Positions 10,889 to 20,670 of a stretch of DNA of 27,486 nucleotides are shown in pieces. Made by a program: the position numbers and the translations under genes. The stretch's first letter is position 1. Each line of letters opens with the position of its first letter. The DNA lies in contig QXVZ01027051.1 in assembly GCA_008931825.1 (NCBI GenBank), positions 1 to 27,486 of the forward strand, given 5' to 3'. Source of the DNA: Phallusia fumigata. Its lineage: Eukaryota > Chordata > Ascidiacea > Phlebobranchia > Ascidiidae. The notes beneath the pieces were generated by a model, which saw nothing but the letters and a program-made list of their open reading frames with translations, did not search any database and was not told the DNA's origin.

Positions 10889-11973
10889 TACAACTACAAT
10901 GTTGAATCAAACATTTTCTAATCTGATAAAAAAAGGGCTTCAGTTTTTGTGTCAATTTTGTTGGTTGTTTTCTGACTGGACATTTTCATACATTGCAATA
11001 CTCCTTTGCTGCTTTGCGATTTAATTTAACTTTCCACAAATAGTCTTTACTGTTTACACAAACATAGACGATCGAAGGCAAATTGTTGATCCTATAATCA
11101 AGTTTATTGTGTGTAACCAATATTTGACAGGTGTTGTGCAAACTACAGGTCTGCTTGTTATGAATACTTTATGCATTACATTTAGACTATTAGTTTTCCA
11201 GGAGTAGCACGTTATGACAATCGAGTGTGAAACGAGTTTTGTCGCCTTTAATTTAGTGAGCAAATAAGGTTTGTAGCACTGATGAGTAGTTTGCTCAGTG
11301 AAACTGGGACCAAATGCCTCCAATAATGCTAATAGTTTCCTACCACAGAGAAGGACAGTAGACGCAATGTAAGCATCACCTAAGTTTGACTGTACAAACA
11401 AATGTAACCAACACTCATAAAAAGGGAAGACAAAGCAATTACATGATGGTCTTTATTGTCACCAAAGCCAAGATACATCACAGTTTAAAAAATACTTTGG
11501 TTTCTACTGCATCAAATATGTACACAGGTGATTGTAGAATGTCGCTAAGTACGTAACGAGAAATGCTTGACGATTTAATGATACACAAACAATTGTGAAC
11601 ATAATCACAGTATAAACTTAAACAAACAAAAGAAAATTTAACACATATAGTTCACCAAAACTGTGTCAATAATATGTGTGAATCTTTTCACTCTTAAAAA
11701 GTGAGAAACAAACAATAGGTTTGAAAACTGGGTATACACTTTTTTTCTTGCATTTATGATTTAGCTACTGTGTGTGAGGAGGTTTATATGCTATGTTACA
11801 CAGTTCAAGAAAACTTCAGTAATGGAATTCTAACTTAAATGAATCTAAATGACTTGCATTGCAAATCTTCCAACCTACATCACATCAAATACAGTGGTCC
11901 GCTTATGGAGTGAAAAAAATCATTTCCTTGCATAGCCCAATTTGAGACTCAGTTAATACATTATATCAAAAAA
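10889..11973. other. Convergent 3' regions of EMC8/9 and ENKD1
   Basis: About 1.1 kb between two stop codons facing each other, presumably 3' UTRs. Minus-strand AATAAA hexamers occur at 11452-11457 and 11103-11108, and either could end ENKD1 transcripts. I found no canonical plus-strand AATAAA for EMC8/9. Open frames here, such as the one across 11054-11401, have no recognisable features. Confidence 0.5.
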
Positions 11974-14900
11974 TCATTCTCCCAGTTTTACAAACACTCT
12001 CGGCCTCTCAAAGACTTTGATTGCTTCATCTACCTCCACGATCCGTCGTTCCAATTCCGTTTTCCTGTTTCGTACTCCCAAAGTGTCGGCTGAGCGGACG
12101 GGTAGTAGTCTGTGCTGTTCCAGGAGTTCTCGTTGCTCTAAACAAACAGAAGGCATAAAATTTTGGGGTGGCAGTTTTCAGAATGTATAAGAACCAAGTA
12201 AAACTTTTTTTTAACGAATGTAGTTAATAGTTTGGTAACGGCTAATTTTCTGTGAAACAACAGAAGAATTTGTTGTGTAACAAATGAACTGTACATCCGC
12301 CATTATTGAACATTATTTTATGCAAACCAAAAAACTATGGGTTTAGTATATTGTCTAAATAGTCATTGTCGCTGTTAGAAAACGAAAACAGCACTCTAGT
12401 AATAATTCTTTTGTCAAGTAATGTGGTCATGCAATTCATTGAAAAACTGGTAACAGGATTGCTTGGATAAAGGTAACATTAGGGCAAGGAAATCACATTC
12501 ATGCTAAAGGATTTTGATTTTTTCTAGGTCATCCCATGCAAGGAAATATAGGCCAGATCAGTTGGGACGAAACATTTGCAGGAGTTGTTTGAGTTTTTTA
12601 TCCTATATTCCCTTACATGGGAGAACCAAATGGCCTATGGTACTGGTTAGTAGTATTTATCAGTATGACACCACTATTGATCTTTACCGACCACAAGTAC
12701 ATTGGTGAAAAAATGCTCGAAGTACTTGCAAGTTGCAATCTTGCATACTTTTGATTTACCATACTAGTGCTTGAATATCGAATGTCCCTAAACTTTCAAA
12801 GTGTTATTGATGCTGCAAAATAAATAGAAGTTTGTTTCATTTTACAGAAACTTCGCATTATGTGCCCACGGATAAAAAAGAAGTTTGTGAACACATTTTC
12901 GTCCCAACTGTCTGAAAAGGTTCTAAGCAGGCAGCAACCTCTCTGTGGTTTTCGTATGCATCTCTGTATGCTGTCGGCATTCGGTGGCTCACATTACTAG
13001 TCTGACTATATTCTTCAGATAGCGGCACTGGTGTCATCGATTTCTGCACTGATGCCACAGGAGAGCGAAATGAAACGGATTTCCTAAACTGAGGTTCTTG
13101 AATGTGATAATCATTTTCAGCATTGGTTTCATAGTTTTGAAAACCATTGGGTTGTTCTGTTTGATATTGTTCATCCAAGGATAAGTTGTGTATTGGAAAA
13201 GCAGTGGTGTGGGGAGTATAAGAAGCTGGGATGGATTTCTTGTTGATATTCGTGATGTTTTGGGGAGCATAGACATACACCGGACTCCCGTTCTTGGCTT
13301 TGATATTAACCAGTGGGTTGGAATTTTCATATTTCTGACGGTAAACCTCTTGTGGTGGTTTGGTATAAAGTTCGTCGGGGTGAAAATTGGTATCATAAGC
13401 ATCATCTTCCATGTGACCATGCTCGTATAAGTCACCGTTGTGGCCATGACCGAAGTATGGCTGTAGTTCAGGCTTAGAACAGCCCGGTGGGTGAGGAAAG
13501 TGCTCAACTTGGGTGCGTATTTCTGCTGGGTATGAACTGTAATGCATAAGCTGCCCGTTGACTCTGTTTTCTCTGTACTGTGTTGGGTAGTGTGGAGGGC
13601 CGTTGTGTGATGCAGGAAAGTCATTAAAATACTGCTCATAGTCACTGTCAATGTGCTGATGTTTGTCGTCAGTTATAACTGAATATGTAACCATTGCTGC
13701 AAAGAAATTACAACCACGGGATTACGACAACACAAATTGCTCAGGATTATGACAACACAAAACGAAAAGTTTGCCTGGAGATTAAAGAATACCAGGACTT
13801 GAAGGAAAAATTGCAAACCAAGATGTGTTTAAGGCAAATGCACATGGATAAGCACATAAACTCAAAACTCACTTATACATTCAAAAAACAATTAAAAATC
13901 TCTATTCCAACATTTTTTCCGATAATTGTTTAAAACCTTACAAATTTTGCATGATATTTTGTATAAACTAGGAGATCCTCTATTTTAAAGGCAGGAAAAA
14001 TAAACTACACATTGTATGTTATACTGGGTATCACTTTTTTGGATTTTTTGGTGTTGCAGCTCGAAACACAAAGTAAACCTCTTTTAGACATTGGCACAAG
14101 GTTTGTTAAAAATATTTTTTGTCACAACTTACTACTTTGGAGAGTTGATAATGTCTCTCTTCTTTCTGAATCTGGTAGTACAGTGTGTCCCTCAGGTACA
14201 GTTGGGTCAGGCATGTTTCTTATTCTTTCACGTTCTTCTTGTGTCCACTGTTTCTGCCGGGATTGGAGGCTACAGGCAAAAAACAAGGCCGAACAATAAG
14301 CAACATGTACGGTTGTAACACTAAGAGTCTCAATGCAAAACTGTCACAAGTATTGACAATATCATAAATCTATCACAAAATCCCTTGATAATCTTAAAAT
14401 TCTCTTGATACACCTCTGTAAATTTCTGTTCTATGTTGTTTAGTTGTTGCTCCATTTGTGAGGCGTTGGCGTAATAGGTAACCATTTTGTGTAGCTCAAT
14501 GTTGCCAATACCTGACAATATTCTGATAAGGACAATATATCAGGGCATTGGACTTGGACTAACTACTTGGGGGGTTTTTACCCTGGACTTGTTCTTTTTT
14601 ATCATAGACAAGTCCGAGTCAGGTTTTATTCAGTTTATTTTTGACAGAATTCTTGCGAATGTTTTAATTTAGTAAAAGACTTAAGTCTCAAAATTACCTA
14701 TGTCTCAACAGTTTAAATGGATCACAGCTGTTAGCCAGCAATCAAACAGTTAGACTTGCATTTCGAAGTTTGAACAAAATTTTTATAGAAGTAGAACTTG
14801 AAAAATATGTACAAGTCCTATGCTCTGGATTATGTTTAACACAAACATGACTTACTAGGTTGGTGTTTTTCCTCTGACTGCAACATTGTACTTTTTTAAA

Positions 14901-17900
14901 CCATCGTTATACTTTTGGGTCGACTCTTGTACAGCCATCTGTGACTTCGACCTTCGAAGTTCATACGATCGTGCCACCCTAGCATTTCGTGCCACAAAAT
15001 CGACAGGCTTTTTAACCTGACAAAATATAAATAATCTCCATGAAAAGTGGGGCTATGCTTAGTTGTATTTACTAACACTTTTTAATGTTGACAAACAGTA
15101 ATGCATTTGCTTATTTATTTTATTGTTATTAATTGCACTTTTAAATTGCACCAAAACAAATTTACACCTGTACATGTTTTCTAAATAAAATGTTAAAATT
15201 CAAATACTAGGGTTTACACCGATACATATATAACTTTAAAAAAAATAGAAGTAGCTTAATTAAAAACATAACTGCCAGAGAACTTGTATATAGTGAATAC
15301 TTTATGGCAAACGTTTTGACAATCGCTGTTGTCATCATCAGTGCATAATAACTTGCTGTTATAAACTAATTTATGGCAAACCTGTCGCGGAGTCATAGAT
15401 TGTTGAGGTTTTAATGGTTCTCTGCTTCTAAATTCATTGCCATTGACGCGATTCGATCGAGCAGGCGCTGAATGGGGGCGCTCTGGTTGATTTTCTGGTC
15501 TTGGCGCTCGGGGTGGATCCTTAAGTACAATCCAATTATTTACAGAAGCACCACTTATGCCATTGTGTTTTGCATACAGTGCCTATTACCAAATCATTCA
15601 ATAGCCTATATCTAATAAAATGCCTGTGTGTTTAAAATGTGTAAGGCAGCACAAAGAATGCAAAAAATACATTTGTAACATTAACATGAATTTTAATAAA
15701 GAGCGAAAGTTTTTTCAGTCTCCAACTGACAAACCTGCATGAATTCTTTTACTCTTGATTCCACACCATCATACTGTGAAGACTTCCACATAGCTTTCAC
15801 AGGTGTGTTTTTCTGGCTTTCTCTTGCCCGAGCCTCACGCTGAATTCTTCGCATTCGTTTCACATTTTCATTACCGTGATCTTTAGGCCCCTTTTCTGTC
15901 AGTGCAAAAGGTAGTTTGTGTAAAAAAAACAAGTTGCCCCGATGTCAAGTAAGACTTTGATCTTTTAAGCAGTGATGATGCGGGGCCTCAGAAAGGTATA
16001 TATGTAATGATTTAAATTCAAATATTGGTGCTTTGTCCACACCACAATCTAAAAATCTGTGGTGCTACTTCGAATCTATTTATGTACAATGTCTATTTAA
16101 TAAATAACGTTTGACATTCTATAAAGCATGTTTACAGTTTTATAGTCGAATGTAATAAAAGGTAATTAGGTAAAAAAACGTACTGGGTTTGGTATATTCA
16201 TTGTATCGCCTTTCCTCAGTGACAAACAGTTTTCCAACAGTTCCTTTTGATCTTGTTGCTATTTCCTCTGCTTCTGGGCGTACTCGGGGCGCTGGCCTTG
16301 GTGTGCGATCAGAATATTGTCCTTTGGTGTAAACCGGATCCACTAAAATGGGGCCCTTTACTCCTGCTTGCCGCATGGGACCCTTTCTTGGGTCAATGTT
16401 CTCATCCCGACTGTATTGATATTCATCTATGCATAGAAGTGTATTGCTATGTTTAGTCAGTCAGGTCAGTCGAAGACAAATCTTACGAGAGAGTGTATGA
16501 AATAAATGCTGAGAAAATATTTTAAGGATAACCTTAGCAAGGCAAACTAATATCTGCCCAAATTTATAATCAATTCTAAAAACTCCTGTTGAAACACAAT
16601 GAGCTAAAAAAATTTACACATAAATGACCAACATAAAATCCACAAAACATTAAGCATTTAGAATCTTATACATTTTTAAACATAGATTTACATTTTTATT
16701 TTCACAACATAAAATAATATATCATTGTATATAACTTACATGGGTCTGGCTTTCCATAGTTGCCCATTAGCATTCCCATGCATCCCTTGGACTTTTCGGC
16801 CACCTCCGCTGCTTCTGGTCGGACTCGTGGTACAGGCCGTGCTGATCGGTTTGAGTACTTTCCACCATTATAAACAGGATCGACAAGAATTGGGGATCTC
16901 ACTCCAGCATGCCGCATTGGTCCATTTTCTAAGTCTGCAGATTGTGCTGCAGAGAAAAAACTTTTTTAAATTGGAAAACACAAGAATAAATTTTGTAACT
17001 TTATTAAGACCCTTCACACCATGTGTTAAGGTTTTATGTTACTCTAAACAATTTGCTTTTTAATGCAAAAAAGTGATATCTACGCTTTTATAAAACATAA
17101 TTGGCACTTGTTTTGATTCGAAGAACATTTAAACCAATTTAATTCAATATTTTTAAACATCTCCATTTAATGTAACTTTAACTCTTTTACAAATTTTGTG
17201 ATGAAAATAAAACAAGCTTGGTCAATTTAAACCAGGGGTCGGGCTGTCTAGTACTTTTCAGTGGGCTGCACAATCTTATGTGGACGTGGTATATTGGTGT
17301 TGGACCTTTGCATGTCACCTGGGCTTAAATGTAGAATTGTCTATTGCATTATACATGAACTATGATCATTTGGCATGAAAACAATTGGTGTGTAACAATT
17401 CATTGTGATGGAACAGACATTAATTATTTGACATCACAATTATTGTTATGTGACAATGAATTGTGATGCAATGGACAATGTCAGACACACATGAGGGGCA
17501 AACTAATGTGGTTTAATGTTCAACATGGACTTAATTGACTCATCTCAACAAAGAGAAATATGGTTTTATACATAAAAAAATGATTTGGTAATGTTAAAAG
17601 GCCTCTCAAATGTATTTTTGGGAACAAACTTGCCTCAGTTAACTGGTATTAGCTTGTACAATATGTTTCACTCTGTGCTGTGGGTAAACAGAGAGTTTGG
17701 GCTTCAGCAGTAAAAGTTTGCCAACCACTGCTTTCAACAACTTAACACTAAATTAACAATTAGTAGAAAACTTTTTGGAATTTGTGATTTAACCAAATCA
17801 TTTATAACAAAGCAACCACCTTAGATCTCACCTTTTTGACTTCCAAATGTTGAATTTTTTGGATGGTTAAGACATGTGTACATTGCAGAACCTCTGTGCT

Positions 17901-17994
17901 TTTCAGCAATTCCAGTTGCTTCTGGTCTAACCCTTGGTACTGGTGATGAAGCATAGTTCCTGGGCATTTCGTAGTTTCCCGAACCGTACTGCAT
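11974..17994 (-). CDS. ENKD1: Enkurin domain-containing protein 1, eight exons
   Basis: A microtubule- and cilium-associated protein; vertebrate ENKD1 binds CP110 and promotes ciliogenesis. Exons, 5' to 3': 17994-17832, 16946-16740, 16426-16184, 15895-15735, 15519-15382, 15016-14856, 14269-14133 and 12137-11974. They total 1374 nt (457 residues), all in phase. Exon 4 matches the family core (KGPKDH, then KRMRRIQREAR, PVKAMWKSSQYD, VESRVK). Exon 6 has VDFVARNARVAR, and exons 6-7 give PTYLQSRQKQW and MPDPTVPEGH. The enkurin domain, about 387-457, is split by the last intron and ends KTELERRIVEVDEAIKVFER then RVFVKLGE, as in human. Human ENKD1 has 346 residues. The extra length lies in the N-terminus, where P-V/A-PRVRPEA occurs three times (cores at residues 20, 94 and 170), in exons 1, 2 and 3. 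I chose the first ATG with this frame, at 17994. Confidence 0.94.
12858..13694 (-). CDS. 278-codon ORF nested in the last ENKD1 intron
   Basis: Unrecognised protein or alternative ENKD1 end. The ORF is on the same strand as ENKD1, inside its penultimate-to-last exon intron. Its ATG lies two bases after a strong acceptor (TTTCTTTGCAG, AG ending at 13697 on the minus strand). Codon use looks genuinely coding. The product is hydrophilic and rich in Tyr, His, Pro, Asn and Gln (for example HGHNGDLYEHGHMEDDAYD), with no membrane segment or known domain. Two readings are possible. It may be a nested gene made by trans-splicing a leader to that acceptor. Or it may be an alternative terminal exon: the ENKD1 exon 7 donor is phase 1 and the acceptor leaves two bases before ATG, so the frame is kept. 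That form would replace half of the enkurin domain. No donor suits a further in-frame join to the last ENKD1 exon. I see no nearby minus-strand AATAAA. Confidence 0.55.
   Translation of the reverse strand: MVTYSVITDDKHQHIDSDYEQYFNDFPASHNGPPHYPTQYRENRVNGQLMHYSSYPAEIRTQVEHFPHPPGCSKPELQPYFGHGHNGDLYEHGHMEDDAYDTNFHPDELYTKPPQEVYRQKYENSNPLVNIKAKNGSPVYVYAPQNITNINKKSIPASYTPHTTAFPIHNLSLDEQYQTEQPNGFQNYETNAENDYHIQEPQFRKSVSFRSPVASVQKSMTPVPLSEEYSQTSNVSHRMPTAYRDAYENHREVAACLEPFQTVGTKMCSQTSFLSVGT
14414..14522 (-). other. Exon-like open stretch in an ENKD1 intron
   Basis: It lies between an acceptor (TCCTTATCAG) and a weak GTGTAT donor on the minus strand, inside ENKD1 intron 6. It is open and protein-like (ELHKMVTYYANASQMEQQLN, then NIEQKFTE), with heptad-like spacing suggesting a short coiled coil. 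Its 109-nt length is not a multiple of three. If included after ENKD1 exon 6 it would create TAA at the junction. It may be a cryptic or regulatory exon, or part of the nested gene. Unproven. Confidence 0.3.
15265..15360. repeat. Dispersed repeat, copy B
   Basis: It matches the copy at 3925-4012 (ACTGCCA, TGTATATAGTGAATAC, GCAAACGTTTTGAC). It lies in ENKD1 intron 5. Its ACTGCCAGAGAACTTGT also resembles the hairpin arm at 26738-26749, so three related pieces occur in this window. Confidence 0.5.
17233..17730. mobile_element. hAT-like miniature transposon, about 498 bp
   Basis: It lies in ENKD1 intron 1. The left end is CAGGGGTCGGG and the right end is TTGCCAACCACTG, an imperfect terminal inverted repeat (8 of the first 10). 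The flanking 8-mers ATTTAAAC (17225-17232) and CTTTCAAC (17731-17738) agree at 6 of 8 positions, compatible with an old target-site repeat. Inside is a 14-bp inverted pair, 17336-17349 with 17466-17479, with one mismatch. There is no transposase ORF. Confidence 0.6.
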
Positions 17995-19105
17995 CGTGGT
18001 TTGCAATTATATGCAACTAACAACTAGAAATGACAATTTTTGGATCTGCAAAATTCCCAGAAGAAAGTTAAATGTGGTCCGATTGGTTCATTAACAGGAA
18101 ATTACTCAGTAGCTTTTTGTAACAAACGTCAAAAACTATTTCTAAGGCTTAAATACGATTATAAACTTCAAAAAAGTCAGTAAAATGGAGAAAAACTCAA
18201 CATCAACTTTAGAGAATAGCTTCTCGTATCCAAGACAACATAACAAATTGCAAAGAATTTTTCACACACCGTAAATTTTAACCACTACTAGCGCTACAGT
18301 GCTATCTTATATTAAAATGAAAAGGGGATGCATCTTATACAAAGTTAACTCGTTGTGCATCCCATTATATGTAATATACAATAATAGCGTAAGCCGCATT
18401 CTGTGACTGTGTGGAATTTCATTAATTCCGCTTTATATAGACCTTTATTTTTTCGTTTGTTTCTTCCTATTTCGATTGGGAAGTTTCTTATGTTGTTCCG
18501 CCACCTTTACAAGTGAATGAATCATATGGTCAAGGGTGGAAAAAGATAAAAAACCTAAAGTGGGATGATACAGGACAGGAAAAGAGCTCTCGGCACCGAT
18601 AAAATTGGCACCACCCTGTTAGGTTGAATGCTTTGGGACACGCCAGAAGAACCGTAAAAATTTTTAACCACAAGAGGGAAGAATTGCGTGTGGGCACTAA
18701 AACTTAGATAACCGGTCCAATTTCACGTGAAAGCATTTCAGCATTTCAAAACATCAGCTGACGTCACTTTCATGGGAGATGATGTTCACAACTCGTGACG
18801 AGTCCAATGGTGCGTGACATTATTGTAGCTGTGCTTTCGTTTTTTGTTGAGTATTGTTTCATGCGATTGTTTTTGTCAGACTTAGTGGCAAACATAGGTT
18901 TTGCAATTTAGTTGACCGTCAAATGAAGTAGTTAATCAGCATTTAAACAATATTTTTTACTGGTGTGGCAATAGTCCCTGCTTAAATTTGGATGATAAGC
19001 ACATTGAGTAACTGTAAATTATATTGTAGTAATTTTATTGTTTTACAAGTTAAAAAATTTATGTTTCAGGTACCTTGTTAGTAGATAGGTGCTTTCACAT
19101 CGAAC
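17995..19105. promoter_or_regulatory. Divergent promoter region of ENKD1 and CBFB
   Basis: About 1.1 kb between two outward-reading genes. It contains a perfect cAMP-response element TGACGTCA at 18759-18766, an E-box CACGTG at 18724-18729, and a CAGCTG at 18755-18760. A small inverted pair GGGATGCA/TGCATCCC lies at 18325-18332 and 18356-18363. A TTTATGTTTCAG acceptor ends at 19069, giving a short leader before the CBFB start. I looked for an RFX X-box, common near ciliary genes, and found none that convinced me. Confidence 0.45.
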
Positions 19106-19636
19106 ATGCCGAAGGTTGTTTCTGATCAGCGTGCCACATATGAATCAAATGAGCTCTTTCGAAGACTCAGTAGGGAAACAGAAATAAAGTACACTGGTTT
19201 TCGAGATCGAGCAGTTGAGGAACGACAACTGAGATTTCAAAGCAGTTGCAGATCGGGCAAAGCCGAGATTGCTTTTGTCAGCTCTGGCACTAATTTTACA
19301 CTGCAGTTTTATCCATGGTCGGTTGAAAATACCCAAGGAATCCCACCACCAAAGGAATATGTGAACTTTGAGCGCGAGCCAGGGAAAGTGCATCTAAAAG
19401 CTCCATTTATATTGAATGGCGTCTGTGTGTGCTGGAAAGGTTGGGTCAGTCTACATCGCTTGGATGGCATGGGATGCATTGAGTATGATGATGAACGTGC
19501 ACAAGTCGAGGCACAGCAAGGGAATAGCATGCAGCAGTCAATGCAAAGTGTGACAGGCCCGAAGCACAAGCACCCATCAACTGGTGGAGGAGGTGGAAGC
19601 AGCAGTCCTTTGGACAAACGACCCAGGCTTCATTGA
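19106..19636 (+). CDS. CBFB: Core-binding factor subunit beta
   Basis: The non-DNA-binding partner of Runx factors. It binds the Runt domain, raises its DNA affinity and shields it from degradation, and acts in the nucleus. Protein of 176 residues (human about 182). The CBF-beta core fills residues 1-135: EIKYTGFRDR at 26-35, EIAFVSSGTN at 54-63, EYVNFEREPGKV at 84-95, KAPFILNGVCVCWKGW at 98-113 and RLDGMGCIEYDDERAQ at 118-133. The Asn at position 104, known to be critical for Runt binding, is present. The C-terminal tail differs from vertebrates: it is Gln-rich, then Gly/Ser-rich, ending in a basic KRPRLH that could act as a nuclear signal. The ATG at 19106 is the family start. The CDS has no introns here, whereas vertebrate CBFB has several. 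STAMBP follows on the same strand. Confidence 0.97.
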   Translation: MPKVVSDQRATYESNELFRRLSRETEIKYTGFRDRAVEERQLRFQSSCRSGKAEIAFVSSGTNFTLQFYPWSVENTQGIPPPKEYVNFEREPGKVHLKAPFILNGVCVCWKGWVSLHRLDGMGCIEYDDERAQVEAQQGNSMQQSMQSVTGPKHKHPSTGGGGGSSSPLDKRPRLH

Positions 19637-20670
19637 AGTCAAATTCTAGCTGTTGTGATACAAATTGTTGCTGAGGAGGCATGCGTAGGTGTCTGCTTGG
19701 TTTTTAAAACCCATTTTTGGCAACTTTTATCAGTGTCAACTATATTGTTGCATTATTTTTTGCTGACTGGACTACTTTGTCACACTATAAACCACTGCTA
19801 AGTAAATGTGGTAATACCAATGTTTGCTTGGTTTTCAAAACCATTGTATCTTGTCAACACAACTATGTAAACTAAGTTTTGTACCTTTTAATACCGAAGG
19901 CTGTGTTTACTATTCTGAACCTTACAAGTTCAAAATCTGTAGCAATACCATAAACTGTTCCATTTTTACCTACAGTGTGCTAATTATTTCATTTTTGTAA
20001 ATTTTTCCTAAATACTACAACAAAAATTTTTGTTTACCATTTCTCTCTCATACAAGCCTTTTGAAACCAATTTCCTTTCACAGTTCCATTGTATTAATGT
20101 TTGTTATCCTGTGCGAAATGTGGTCAGCTTTTAAGATTTTAAATAGATTTTTTATCAACTAGTATTGTGACTGGCAGCATGACATATTTAGCAAGGTGCC
20201 CACATAATCGTGCTTTAATTAATGTAAATTTATTAGCTGTACAATGTAAAATAATATCAGCTTGCTTTTTGAAACTTCTGTTTTATACATACTAAAATAA
20301 ATTTGTGTCATAATGTTTTAATGTTGGAAAACTGAGGTTACTACAATTTTTATTAATAGCATTATAATTAGTGCCAATTTTTAGTGCTTGACTCCTAGAC
20401 AGGCTCAAATTCACAAAACAGTCTTTAGCTAATAACAATGTCCTTGTGCAAAAATGCTTAAGTCTTTTTTATGTATGCTTTTGTAAGGAATTATGTGATA
20501 ATTGCTTGACATTCGTTTAGCTGCCATGTACTGCTGTTCAATATTGTGTCATTGCTGCCCATTGCCAAATTATTAATATTTTTGCTTCCTTTTCTTGTTT
20601 AACAATCACTGCTCTGCTTTAGATCAATGTTGTTCAAGTTTTTGGTTATAATGCGGTGACAGCGACCACC
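19637..20670 (+). other. CBFB 3' UTR and spacer to STAMBP
   Basis: AT-rich and without a gene. An AATAAA at 20296-20301 is the likely CBFB poly(A) signal, giving a 3' UTR of about 670 bases. A pyrimidine-rich acceptor (CTGCTCTGCTTTAG, ending 20622) lies 48 bases before the STAMBP ATG. With only about 320 bases between these two signals, STAMBP may be trans-spliced or may share a transcript with CBFB. Confidence 0.55.

Noticed and set aside
12514..12708. 64-codon plus-strand ORF in the last ENKD1 intron
   Set aside because: The sequence looks more complex than its surroundings, but there is no homologue I recognise and no splice context; possibly a repeat.
13034..13651. 205-codon minus-strand ORF in another frame of the nested ORF
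   Set aside because: Its composition (Thr, Met, Pro, His runs) follows from a frame shift of the better-supported 12858-13694 frame, and it lacks an acceptor near a start.
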